A stretch of DNA of 64,000 nt from Gymnopus androsaceus JB14 (taxonomy: Eukaryota > Basidiomycota > Agaricomycetes > Agaricales > Omphalotaceae). Positions 25,001-39,805 of the stretch are shown here, in pieces. Location of the stretch: NCBI GenBank assembly GCA_009733575.1, contig ML769390.1, positions 372,001-436,000 on the forward strand. Reading direction: 5' to 3'. Position 1 is the first letter of the stretch. Each line of letters begins with the position of its first letter. Below the pieces are notes generated by a model, which saw nothing but the letters and a program-made list of their open reading frames with translations, had not been told where the DNA came from and searched no databases. The position numbers and the translations under genes are program-made.

Positions 25001-28000
25001 GGGCTTGTCATCATTCTCTTCTGGTTCGGGAGTAGCCTTTCGGATGCCTCGAGGCTCTACCGGGGCGAGGAACGACTGTCCCTGTCCAAAATCCTCCATA
25101 TCCGCCAATTGCGTCTCTTCCTCCTCATCCTCCTGTGTTTCACCTTCCCCTACCGGCTTGAAAAAGTCGGTGAGTTTGTTCTGTTTGAACTTGTCGATAG
25201 CTCCTGCGACCCGGCGGTGTAACCAGTCCGGATGGTGAATACGAGGTACGGGGTTGGAAACCTTCTGCATCGCAGCTGGGATAGTGATAAGTTTCTGGAT
25301 CACCGAGCCCAGTCGCTCGATGTAGTAATTCCAATCAAGGATAGAACGAAGATCAAAGTCGACGAGACTGTTATCCTTGAGCCATTTACGAAGGTACGCC
25401 CGCTTGACGCTCTCCTCTGCTGAGAAGATCGCTACCGGAACAGCACGCTCGGTGACAGGAGCGCCAATAGGTTTAGCTGAAATGATAAACTTGCAAGCAA
25501 GCCCTTTGTCCTTGACCATCTGGTCACCCAAGAACTCCGCCAAACGTTTCGCAGTACTGATGGAGGTCGATTTCTGCCCTCCATATTCCGCCAGCGTCCT
25601 TGACATGCTTCGATTCTCGGCAATAAGCTCCACCAGCTCCTCATCAGTTAGCGTGTTGGCCTTGCTAAAAAGTACATCCAACCATTGGTCAGCAACCTGT
25701 GCAACTGCCTTGTAGCATTCCTCCGTCGTCGTCCCAAGCAAAAACTTTTCAAAGATCTGAGACTGGAAAAACTTGATAAGCTGCAGTTCACCGCGACGCT
25801 TGACCTCGAAACCTTTGAGCTCAGCCAAAGAACCATCGTCGTTGAACACGGCATAACGTTTCTTCAAAAGCTTATCTTCCTCTTTCGACGAAGGTAAGAT
25901 CATCGCTCTATACGGACCGTCAAGCTCGAAGAAGATGGAGTTTTCGCTGTGAATTTTGTATTCTCCAGTTTCGGGTCGAGGTCGTGGTATTGGTGATTGG
26001 TGAACTGTGCGTAGACGAGATGGTTCAGCATCGTACAAGGGTATGAGAAAGCGAGCGATTTTCCATTGTCGAGTTTGAACTTGAAATTTTCAGGGAAAAC
26101 TCCAGGAAGCATACACCAGATACCATCCGTATCCAGCTCCAGAGGTCGACCGATTTGCTCTACCAGCGCGCGCGCCATCTGGATGATGGTGGCCCCGGTC
26201 AAGCAAGTAATCCCTGCCATCTCCATCGAGTGCCAACGAGCCCCCTTCCGCATGACGTATCCGTAGAACGAGTTGAGAATACACTTGTGCGCCAATTGTA
26301 GAGAATCGTATAGCACAATCATCTTTTTCGCTTCGTCAATCTCCGCAAGCGAACGACCCTCGTTCACGACCGTGTCCAGGTTCTTCTTCCAAGTCTTATG
26401 CAGCCCTTTGTACTCGTATCGTCGATCTCGGAACCTCCGCACAGTGTCGACATAAAAGGGATTTTCGCGCTGACAGACTATGGACTCTCGATTCTCCACT
26501 TTAGTGTCCTTGGTCTTCTTGTACACCTTCCGCGAATAGTCACCCAACCGTTTGTGTAGCAGAGCTGTCTGTTCAGCAGGCGAAAGGTCAGCGTATCGGC
26601 GCTGAGGACCATTGGGACGTTTGGGAGGGAATGACTCTTGGTTGAGCGCGTGTCGGATCATGTTATATTCATCACGATGAGAAGGGAAGAATTCCCCTCG
26701 CCATGCCCATTGCAACCTACGGTCACATTTTTTCCCCGGACGGTTATAGTCGCAGACTGCACAAACGGCCTCGTCAACCATAGAGTCTGGTTGGAGTCGA
26801 TTAGACAACATGATGTTGGGATACATGGCTGCGACATCCAAGTGATAGATCAAGGGATTGTCGGTACGTTTGGGGTTATCACGCATGACTTCGAGAGCGG
26901 ATTGGATGGCGGATTTGACTTCGTCGTAATTGGTGACCTTGTCCATCGATGATTTTGACTCCTCGACGATGCAGAAAGTAAGGGCGGCGTCGAGATCGTT
27001 GATGAGCTGCAAGTTGATCACTTTAGAATGAATCACGCTAAGAAAAGGATCCACGCTTACCTGTTGAACAGCAGAAGGCGTAATCTTGAAGTCTGTCGGG
27101 ATGTCACTACGGAATACCCCAGCTTCAAGGGCCTCGACGTGACCACCGACATAAGTCTCAGGATGCCAGAAGATGTCCGTCATAAAAGTTTCCGTGCTCC
27201 TCTTCGTGTCTGTTGGGCATGATGATGTGACCTCGATATGCTTCAACCTACAAGGAGGTTTAGTGAGGAAATCAAACCCCAGGCAATGAACTGACCATCA
27301 GTAAAGTTTCACAAAGAGTTCCACTTCCTTTCCGCAAAACTTCGTCGGGGCACAGCGGGATGATGTTGCAGAGAGAGAAGATGAAAGGGTGAACATATTT
27401 CATATACAGATAGTAGGTTGCGACTGCATCTGAGACGGAGTACTGAGCCAGTATCTGGGGTTGCTCCATGGCGTAACTGTTGTGCAAGTCAGCTGGCTGA
27501 ACAAATACCAAAATGAAGTACACTCACGGAGTCATAAGTTCTGGATCTAGTTCTATAGGATTGTAGCCCAACTTTGCAGTCGTGACCGCTTTCAAGCCCT
27601 GACTTCCCTGGGGAAGATAAGAATCGCGCTTTACCCAGCGGAAGCAGTCCATATGTACGCAAGTCCTTGATTTATATTCGTCTTCGGAATCTTTCGCGAA
27701 TCCAGTTTCGAGGAACATGTCTATGCCGTTAGCTTTGGAGCGCGCATCGAGGAATGGAAAATCGAAAAAGTCGCCGTTGAATGTAGCCATCACGGTCGGT
27801 TTGACGTCTTGGATATGGGAGAAGAAACGCATGATGGTCGCAGCCTATACGAGGGGTTAGTAAAGAGATACGGAAGACAAAGAATATACGCACTTCGTTT
27901 GGTTCGTTGAAGATTATGAAGGGGCCCTCGTAACCGTCTTTAGGAGTGTACTCAAAGTCTTCAATGTCCTCGCTCACAATCTCCCTGTTGGTGATGAGGT

Positions 28001-29122
28001 ATCCCTGCCCGTCAACCATGTACGATATCATCATGACTTGATCTATGGCCTGGTCAGGAAACTTTAGTGGCGCCTTGGTAGTCTCGATATCGTAGGCCAT
28101 GACTACGGGGTCTGCACGTTTGACACGCTCGGGCATGTTTCTGAAAGCGGGCTGGCCAGCAGTAAAGGTGACTGTATACCAGAGTCCGACACGAATGTCG
28201 TTGTCGATGGCTACTCGTAGATAGTAAGGAACATCGTATTCACGAATATCGATGATGGCGTCTCGTGCGTCTTCACGGAATCCAGCGTTCTTGGAAGAGC
28301 CAGTGTTGCCCCATCCGTCTTGTTCAAAAGCAATATCCATACTGGCGAGGCCAGCAGAAGTCGCGTTAACGACCTCGGCATACGCGTCCACGGCGTCGCG
28401 CTTTGCACCATTGGCAAGAGCCAAGGGTAACATGTCACGACGAACATTAAGCAAGTCGGAAACGTTACGGAAACAGAGCTGGAGATAAAGGCGACGGTGA
28501 CCCATGAGATGATTGGGAAGTTTGAGGTCTTCTTTGCGGTCGCGAACGATACGACAGATGAGACCTTCGTATTTTTTGTTTAGCCATTCTTCGACTGAGT
28601 TTTCCATGCCGCTCTAAGGAAATAATGAGAATTGGAACGTGATTCTGTAAGTTGACGAGCTGACCTTGCAAGCAATGTAAAAGTAAGGCTCATACTGGTA
28701 CGTGCATTTGAACATTTGGCCGTCGTCTTGGATGAAATAATAGTCCACAGCAGCCTTGCCAGAAGGCCATTCCGCGTCTTTAACAATAGTCTACCCGTAG
28801 AATGAGACTTGGAGAGTTGTACAGCAAGAAAAATCGCGCACCGGATGCATATTCACCAGCCAGCCTTCCTTTACCATTCCTTCTTGAACGAGCGCAAATC
28901 CCAATTTTTCATCGATTTCATTGTTGGTTTTGGCCTGCTCAAATCTCTCTGCTAGTTGTGTACCATCATCTTCGCGTCTGGGAGCGTCTTCTGGCTTTCC
29001 ACTGCCTTTTCCTCTGCCTCTGCCTCTCCAAGAGCCTCGCCAAGAACCGCCTCGTTGACCTCCACGGAAAGATCCACGATTTCCGCCTCGCGCAGAAGAT
29101 AGTCCAAATCCACGGCCTCTTG
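22001..29122 (-). CDS. POL2: DNA polymerase epsilon catalytic subunit
   Basis: Leading-strand replicase of the nucleus. After a Gly/Arg-rich N-terminus ([15 protein letters not shown] at 29122) come the exonuclease motifs [16 protein letters not shown] and [12 protein letters not shown]. The polymerase motifs are [37 protein letters not shown] and [25 protein letters not shown] and [15 protein letters not shown] follow, then an inactive second polymerase half, and the C-terminal cysteine modules CKHCD...CKSCG and CGKCKQ...CHCSG that bind partner subunits and an Fe-S cluster. The last exon ends [10 protein letters not shown], stop at 22001-22003. At least six introns. The conserved frame is broken by one-base changes: an extra base at 27160, a missing base in 25973-25975, an extra base in 23180-23182 and probably one near 22797. 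A true loss of this essential gene is implausible, so sequence error or a second intact copy is likelier. Confidence 0.93.
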
Positions 29123-29404
29123 CCATGGTTGTGGGTGATGAAGGAGAACGTGAGGTCACGCGGTGTGTGTTACAGTCACAATGTGAGATAGTATAAGAAC
29201 GAAACCCGACGAAAACACTTTGAAGCTGGTACTAGATCTTACTGCTAGCTGTACTGTAGATTGTCTTCAAAGCCTGCTTGCCAAATAATGCAAGTTTACT
29301 GTGACAAGGTCTCGAAAAAATGAATAGATCACAGCAATCGCTTTGAGCTGTGCGAACGAACTAAGCCGGCGTCGGGATTCAAATGCGTCTGTCTTCTTCG
29401 TGCC
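29123..29404. promoter_or_regulatory. shared divergent promoter, POL2 / C2H2 gene
   Basis: The start codons of POL2 (-) and the IEC1-like gene (+) lie 282 bp apart and face away from each other, so this short region must serve both. No TATA box or clear MluI-type cell-cycle element (ACGCGT) was identified; CACGCGGTG occurs at about 29158. Confidence 0.6.
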
Positions 29405-30584
29405 ATGGCATCCGACTCTGAGGATGAAAGTTTTGACCTCAACGGATTCGACTCTGTTTCTCGCCCTGTCTCACCTTCAGTGTCTTCTGTTCTCGATTCC
29501 CGGGCAGAAATAGAAGATGACAGCGTCACTTGCCTTTGGGACGACTGTGGCCTCGTATTCACAAACCTCCAGGTCTTTATTGACCATATCCATAACGGTG
29601 AGCAGACTCTTTTCTATTAAAATTAACTGAACCTTCTCATTCAGAACACATTGGCGTCAACAAATCAAATTATACCTGCGAATGGGCTACATGCCATCGC
29701 CGAGGTCTCTCTCAGACTTCTCGGTTCGCGCTCATATCCCACATTCGCTCGCATACCGGTGAAAAACGTAAGCAATCCGCCTTTCATCTTCCCTCTGCAC
29801 TACTCACTCTTCCATAGCGTTTGTCTGTTCTTTACCAGGCGCGTTTTTGCTTCAATTTCTTCTCAGATTAATTAGCAAACCTAATCATGTGCACAGAATG
29901 TGACAAGTCGTTCACCCGATCTGATGCTCTCGCAAAGCACATGCGTCTTCAGCACAATATCGACCCTCCGGCACCAGGTCGTGGCGGCGCCCGTAAACGC
30001 AAACGCGACGAACCCAGTCCTCCGCCGACCAACGGTTTCGCTACCCCTAGTGGCAGCGCGTTCAGGACATTCAAAGTAGAACAACCTTGGTCTACTGTGG
30101 AACCTATGGACGAGGCCGATAGAGTCTATGAAAAATACCTCGCCACTTTTCCAAAGTCTCCAGACGACGAAGAAGACGGCTACGGATCGTCACCATTTGA
30201 TTCCCTTCCAGCACATCTTCGATCCCAATACGACCCATCAACAAAACTGGTCAATGGGAGATCACCGGAAATGGTCATGTACATCCTGATGAAAGCCAAG
30301 CACAGATATGTACTGGAGCAGCAGGAACTTTTGCTGGAGGAATTAAAACTGGCAAATGCAGAGTTGATCAGGGTGAGGGAAGAAAAAGAGATAATGATGG
30401 ATCGAGTGCTGCGTGCAACGTTTGGGTATGTCGCAGTTTTGTTTTCTGATGCCTTTTGGCTTATCGCTTCCCCTGTAGCCCCCAAGCTGAGGTTCTCATA
30501 GCACCTATACCGATGCCTCCAGGTATGATTCCAGACCAAGAATCTGGTCTGGCATACACGAACGGAGCTGGTCTTAGGCATTGA
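29405..30584 (+). CDS. C2H2 zinc-finger protein, probable INO80-complex subunit (Iec1-like)
   Basis: The spliced product has an acidic start (MASDSEDESFDLNGFDS) and three C2H2 fingers: CLWDDCGLVF...HIHNEHIG, CEWATCHRRGLSQTSRF followed by HIRSHTGEK, and CDKSFTRSDALAKHMRLQH. The middle finger with SQTSRFALISH and the TRSDALAKHMR finger resemble fission-yeast Iec1 of the INO80 chromatin-remodelling complex; this assignment rests on motif memory, not on an alignment. A basic stretch (RKRKRDEPSPPP) is a likely nuclear signal, and a coiled-coil region (about LEQQELLLEELKLANAEL) lies near the C-terminus. Introns follow HIHN, HTGEK and RATFG; the last exon ends AYTNGAGLRH with stop at 30582-30584. 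It faces away from POL2. Confidence 0.75.
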
Positions 30585-31415
30585 ACCTCGGCCGTCTATC
30601 TCGTCCTATAACCTACTGTATCAGCCCACCGATTGGTTTATAATTCCAGACTACTCTTGTACTAGCATCGCATCCTCTTCTTTCTGGGCAATTATCGTGG
30701 TCTTAATCTTGTTGCATCAAGATCTTTTCATATCCATCCTCTCGCATTGTCCGGTCCCTGCATGTAGTATCGTACTCACTCTCCAATATCCTTTGGCTAT
30801 TGAATACTGTAATACCCAGCCGAACCAACATGAGGGCACTGTGTGAGGCTACGTATTACATCCACGCATATGCACATTCCAACATTCAAACAAAATGAAC
30901 GGCGCTTGCGGAATCCTGAATCGGTCGTCGACTGATGTACAACGGTAATTTCTAACGTCCGATGTACGTGCCACTTTCTTCGCGTGGATGTATTGTACTG
31001 ACTTCGTCCTTCTATTTGGATGGTATCTGGTTTCATTCGATGTATCGAGTATCTCAAAAATAGGGAGAGTGTGCAGGCTTTCCATTATTTTGGTCCGAGT
31101 TATGCTAGCGTTTCTTCGGATTCAGGAAAGCGTGCTATGACTGATTCAGCGCAACTTGTTCCATTACACTTACTTATTTCGACTTATTTATTTATCTATT
31201 GAAGTCGCTGACTATTCTGTTATTCCAGTCATCTTCGTAAGTCTCTACTACTTATTCATGTAACTGCGTGTCAAATCCAACAGAATGAAACAAGAAAAAA
31301 CCCAGAGCTATATCAACTTGTACATCGACAAAATCACAACTCCATTCGAAAGCGATATCAAAATTTAATCAGTGCTGCAACTGTTCATCTGCGAAACTTT
31401 ACGTTCCTTCCTGCC
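30585..31415. other. tail-to-tail intergenic spacer
   Basis: The 3' flanks of the C2H2 gene (+) and the dioxygenase-like gene (-). Overlapping minus-strand ORFs at 30797-31085 lack any motif and I do not call them. No repeat or RNA recognised. Confidence 0.4.
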
Positions 31416-32371
31416 TTAATCAAGCGGAGCCCTAGCAGCCTCTCTTTCGTTCTTCAGAATGTTTTCTACGTTTTGTCCCAATCTCTTTCGGTCGTCGAGG
31501 GTAAGCACAGGACCATGAGCCGAATGACCTAGTTCTGGAGGACATTATTAGATGATTGAGTGTTGGGAATATGAAGGAAGAAAAGGACGTAGACGTACTC
31601 AGGCTGGGATAATACATTGGGGTGTTCTCCAATGGTCGACTGGGGATGGCGGAGATATCAAGAGGGAGAGGTGGCCCCATCCAGCATGCGCGAGGACCAT
31701 AGTCACTGCAAAAGAATCATGAGATCGTTGGGCTTTTATTTCTTGTATGCTGAAAAACTGACCGGCGCTGAAATAGCAGAAGTTAGTCCTTGGAAGAAAA
31801 ATGAGGTCGAGTGGCACGAACCTGATCTTTCGACAACGGATGGACAAGTACACTAGAATCAGTATATCAATTAGTACAAAGTTTAGCAAAAATGACGCGT
31901 AGATAAACGCACCTCAGTTCGCCACGATTTTCACATATATAGAAAAAGGCAGAAGAAAACGTTTCGCTAGGTACCCAAATCTCATATGAACCTGTTGCGG
32001 AAGACGAGATGAATAGGAGCACTGTAAAGTATGCTAAAAAGCTTACCGATGGGATGAGGGCCAGATGGTTCTGTATTGGTTCGAAAGTATGGAACAGCAA
32101 CGAAAGCCCCATCGCGTCGCAGGCGTAGGACTGCGTCGCGCAACTCTAGAGCTAAGATGCGTCTGGTTTGCGTTATTCTGATAAAAATAAATATCTGCGG
32201 CTATGATCAGTGATTCGAAAGTCTATCGCTAATAAATGCACATACGAAATTGCCACTCCCTGAAAAGTTTTAAAAAAGTCGTAGTCTTGTAGAGCTTGTA
32301 ATAAGTACTTACTTTACTTCATGTTCCAGGACAGAAGGAAGATTAGTGACTGGTCTTGAATCGACATCCAT
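31416..32371 (-). CDS. DOPA 4,5-dioxygenase-like protein with a 5-nt microexon
   Basis: Members of this small-enzyme family (Pfam DOPA_dioxygen) open the ring of DOPA-type catechols and in Amanita and Hygrocybe give betalain-type pigments; most basidiomycete homologs have no proven substrate. The product starts MDVDSRPVTNLPSVLEHEVK at 32371 and shows EWQFHIYFYQNN, RRDGAFVAVPYFR, EPSGPHP, GSYEIWVPSETF, ENRGELSVLVHPLSKDQ, RRDYGPRACWMGPPLPLD and LENTPMYYPSL, ending EAARAPLD (stop 31416-31418). The metal-binding His are within QFHIYF and LVHPL. To join KDQ to RRDYG the transcript needs exon CGCCG (31763-31767) between introns of 54 and 57 nt. A one-base insertion at 32162 breaks the frame before RILALELRDAV. 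Confidence 0.82.
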
Positions 32372-32577
32372 AGCACTCGTAGAATTTGAACTTGATTGAA
32401 CTTGGACTTGGTAATTTAAATGCAGGATGAGTCATCAGATCACAGGCTGCGCAGGCGCCTAAGTCTCTGCCAGTGCTAATTCTCGACTCAGTCTAGGTCT
32501 ATTATCTATCTTTTTCTTCTCTGTGGACCTTCATTATCGCCTGACGAGAGCGACATTTCATCCTCTCAGCTCGAGCC
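32372..32577. promoter_or_regulatory. shared divergent promoter, dioxygenase / JmjC gene
   Basis: The start codons of the dioxygenase-like gene (-) and the JmjC demethylase (+) lie 206 bp apart, pointing outward. A pyrimidine-rich tract (about 32505-32525, ttatctatctttttcttctc) precedes the JmjC start, as is common near fungal transcription starts. Confidence 0.6.
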
Positions 32578-36402
<3,825 letters not shown>

Positions 36403-37558
36403 GATATGAATCGTTCTCCGCTGCATAAACATTTTTTTTCTTATATTACAGTATACTCTACAAACATCTCAAGATTTTCTTGGTTTCTTGTAACTTTATT
36501 ACGTATCATTTGTACATCTGTATATATATACCTTACAGCTGCAAGTCTATATAGTAAAATGGATCATTGTTTATCGCAGTTGCATTAGTACGAGGAGATG
36601 ACATCCTATGGTATCATCTGCATGATCGTCAGCGTACGACGCTAGACTATACTCTTCACGTGCTCTTCTTGAACGGAATGCAGTTTTTTATTGTCTTCCA
36701 CGACCTCGATGCTTGGATTTATATAGTGCTCTGATTTCGCTTTGGAAACATGGACGCTCGGAGAATTCAGTTTAATTTCTTAGTGCTATGTAAGGTAATT
36801 GACAAGGATCTCGAAAACAATTTAATAATTATCGGGTCGAGTCTAACTAAAGCCACTGCTAGCGCTCAGCATGTACTCAATAATTAATACTCAATAATTA
36901 TTTATCCTTTCGGACTATCGTTGTTACGTGCTACAGAAATTGCTGACGACACTACTGTTCAAGTCTTCGAGTTGCCAGCTTCAAGTCGTTGGCGTTTGGT
37001 TGGCGTCCAAACGCAAGCGATCGCGACGGCAAGCAGGATGAGCCTTTTACAGCGGTCACGAACGGAGTCGACATGCAGTGGTACCAAATAGTATGTATCC
37101 ATGTAGTCTTAGCAGCATGTCGGCCCCGAATCTATACCGACATATCGAGATTCAGACATACGTTTAAGCACTAAAGACATTTCCTGAAAGAGCAGCGTAT
37201 TTCATACTGCTTTTTCGAGTGTCGAGTAGTTGGTCCATGAACCGAAAAAGAATTGTTTCATTTAAGCCAAATAGACTTTGAGAATACTACAGCCGGGGCT
37301 ACTTGGCTTGCCGCCTGCGCATATAACCAGCTATCTACGAGTTCAACGCCACATTTGATGCACCCGAGAGCAAGGAAACAACTGCGGAACGTATCCTGCA
37401 AGTATCCGGCCAAACGAGTGATAATATTTATTGTGAGGGATAAAGTACATCGGCATTCTACATCCACCGACAGAGCCCATTAATCCTAAAAGATAATACA
37501 TTTACAAGAAACCTTAAAGCGAATGACCTTGGAAAAAGAAAATAGTACTGGAACGCTA
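36403..37558. other. tail-to-tail intergenic spacer
   Basis: About 1.15 kb between the 3' ends of the JmjC gene and the three-finger C2H2 gene. Contains AT-rich stretches (near 36830-36905, with two close copies of tcaataatta) but no supported ORF, RNA or transposon. ORFs at 36989-37174 and 37253-37483 (+) have no motif. Confidence 0.4.
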
Positions 37559-38727
37559 TCAACTGTGAACCCAACGAGTACCTCCTTGGGCAAGAGGACA
37601 TTTATGATTACCCAAGGTTTTACTCGTAGAAAAAAACCTTCCACAATCTTCGCATGAGAATTCGCAAACTTTCCCATGTTTCGCCACTTCATGACGCAGA
37701 CGATCGTGTTGACGGGAAAAACGCTCGGAACAGCCGTGAGTGCACGGAAAAGAAACCTTGGGCTTTGGCTTGTGTGCTTCCATGTGCACCTTGAGCGTAT
37801 ACTGGCTAGTAAATCTGCGTTCACAGCCAGCCAAGAGGCAAGGGAATTTCCTTCGATGATCCGAATGAGAACCAGTCTCTGAGGGAGGGGAAGGAGTGCG
37901 TATAGGAGATCGTCGTGAGGGTCGTCGAACGGGCATGGAGTCATGAGAATTAGATCGCGAGGACGACGATGAGCCAGAGCCCTGAATATTGTAGTGTGTA
38001 CGATGCGAAGATTGTTCCAGTTCCGAAAAAGAATTCGTTGTACCGATAGCAGCTCCAAAGTGCATGTCAAAAATGTTGGACGTTTCCTCCATACTGCCAA
38101 TTGACGAAGTCGTGTATAGCACTGAGAAAGAGCGTAAATTTGTGGTCAACCGCCCAGGAATAATTATCCACTTACAATCTGGCGTTAAGCTTGCAGGTGA
38201 GAGGGGGGCGAAAGGATCAGACATGATTTCACCACCGGTAGGGAAATAATTCATCGGCCAAGACAGCGGTCGGTTAATAGGCATGTCTACAAAGATGTGG
38301 CTGAGATACAAAGACTTGATTTAAACCCACCAGTAAAGTAATCATACCTGAGTGGCCTATGTACTGAGCAGCACTTTCAACTTCGGGAATGTATGATCGC
38401 TCTGAAGGATGAATGATTAGATTTTTTAAAACTAGCGTTTGAGTCGGAGGAGACTGACCAGGCATTGGTAGAGAAGATCCCTGAATAAATGCTGCATACT
38501 GAACATGCTCGTAGGGGTTGAAGTCCCTGAGCTCTGTGTCCTTCTGAGAATAAAGCGGGTACACGCTCGACTGCTGCTGCATATCAGTGTAGAATGTCGA
38601 GTGTGGCATGCTTTCGTATTCAGAAGTTTCTACAGAGAGAAAATAAGGAGGCCGTCGACTCAAGCTCGAAATTCCACATACCCAAATAAGAGTAGTCGTA
38701 TTCCGGGCTGGCAAAGAAGGTGGACAT
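37559..38727 (-). CDS. C2H2 zinc-finger protein, probable transcription factor
   Basis: Starts MSTFFASPEYDYSYL at 38727. After introns it reads ETSEYESMPHSTFYTD, a disordered middle rich in Ser, Gln and Pro (GSGSSSSSRSNSHDS, RRPSRRSPIRTPSPPSE), then three fingers at the C-terminus: FPCLLAGCERRFTSQYTL with HMEAH, FPCTHGCSERFSRQHDRL with HEVAKH, and FSCEDCGRFFSTSKTL ending in HKC. The first two are TFIIIA-like C2H2 fingers, the third is C2HC. Several introns, all with GT-AG ends. This arrangement, a disordered activation-type region plus C-terminal fingers, is usual for fungal regulators; target genes cannot be inferred. No frame break noticed. Confidence 0.75.
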
Positions 38728-39805
38728 TGTAGCAAGTGCGTCGGGAGATAGGAGGATTTTTTTGGAGGCTCAGAAGAAAGGAAGGAAGAGGGGGTTACTT
38801 GACTGAGATTGCTAAAGTCGCAGCTATTTATTGAGTTCTTGGAAGGTGCATTCTTAAAGTCTAAAGTCAGGGGACTCTGAATCTGCTCTGAATCTCGATC
38901 ACAACAATTCATCATAGCCGTTCCTGGACCAAGAATTCCCAGGCGATCTGATTGGCTACAAAGCCGTTTTCCGATCTGACCTAGGCCTCCCTCAAGGCCA
39001 AGTTGACTCCCCAATTCACTAATACGGTTTTCAATTTGAAGTAAAAATGTCTTCGGCTAGTTATGCCCGTCCTTATTTTTATTCGGTTGGGGGAGAAATG
39101 TAACAGAAAATCCTGATGATCATACTAGATAGATCGCCTTGCCAAGTTTGTAAGTTGCTCGTATTTTCTCATTCCTCCTAATTCAGTCCGCAAACTTAGT
39201 CTCTAATTACCTCGCCACCCGTCAAACTGGTACTGGATACCATCGATTTTGTCTTCATACGACGAATGAAATGCCTCGAATCACTTTACCCTCTGAAGGC
39301 ATGTAGGAAGAACTCCTAAAATCGTGACGGGAGTCGTCATGTGTAGGTGGCCTAATCGAGATTCGCATACCGAATCGTCTGCTTGACAGAGCTTTAGACC
39401 AGTTACTCCTTTGGTGAGGTCCATTCTGGGAAAGAAATACAAGACCAATGTTCGTGAGAGTGAGATTCTCAACTGCACCACCTCGTTTTCTTCATGTACC
39501 AGGTACGCGGAACTAAACCATTAACCGGAGAAGAAAGCACCGAAATAGGGAGGCAGGTATGATCGACGAGTATTGCATCGCTTTTATTTTATTTCTCGAG
39601 AGTACGATTTTATATTTTCTGGAGGGGATCCGCCACGCTCGGGCAGCCGATTCGTCTAGCGATGCATGTTCATTCAATGTGCTCGATGAACGATGCGAAG
39701 ATATCATTATTAGTAGATAAATATATCTAGGTAACCTGCAAGGGCGCGGGAAGCGACGGACATACATTCTACTTGACCTCTGACGTTTGCTCCTCCTGCA
39801 CTACC
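38728..39805. other. intergenic; promoter of C2H2 gene and 3' flank of TRP1
   Basis: No supported coding sequence. ORFs 39281-39481 and 39513-39767 on the minus strand have no motif. The region should include the C2H2 gene promoter and the TRP1 terminator. Confidence 0.4.
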
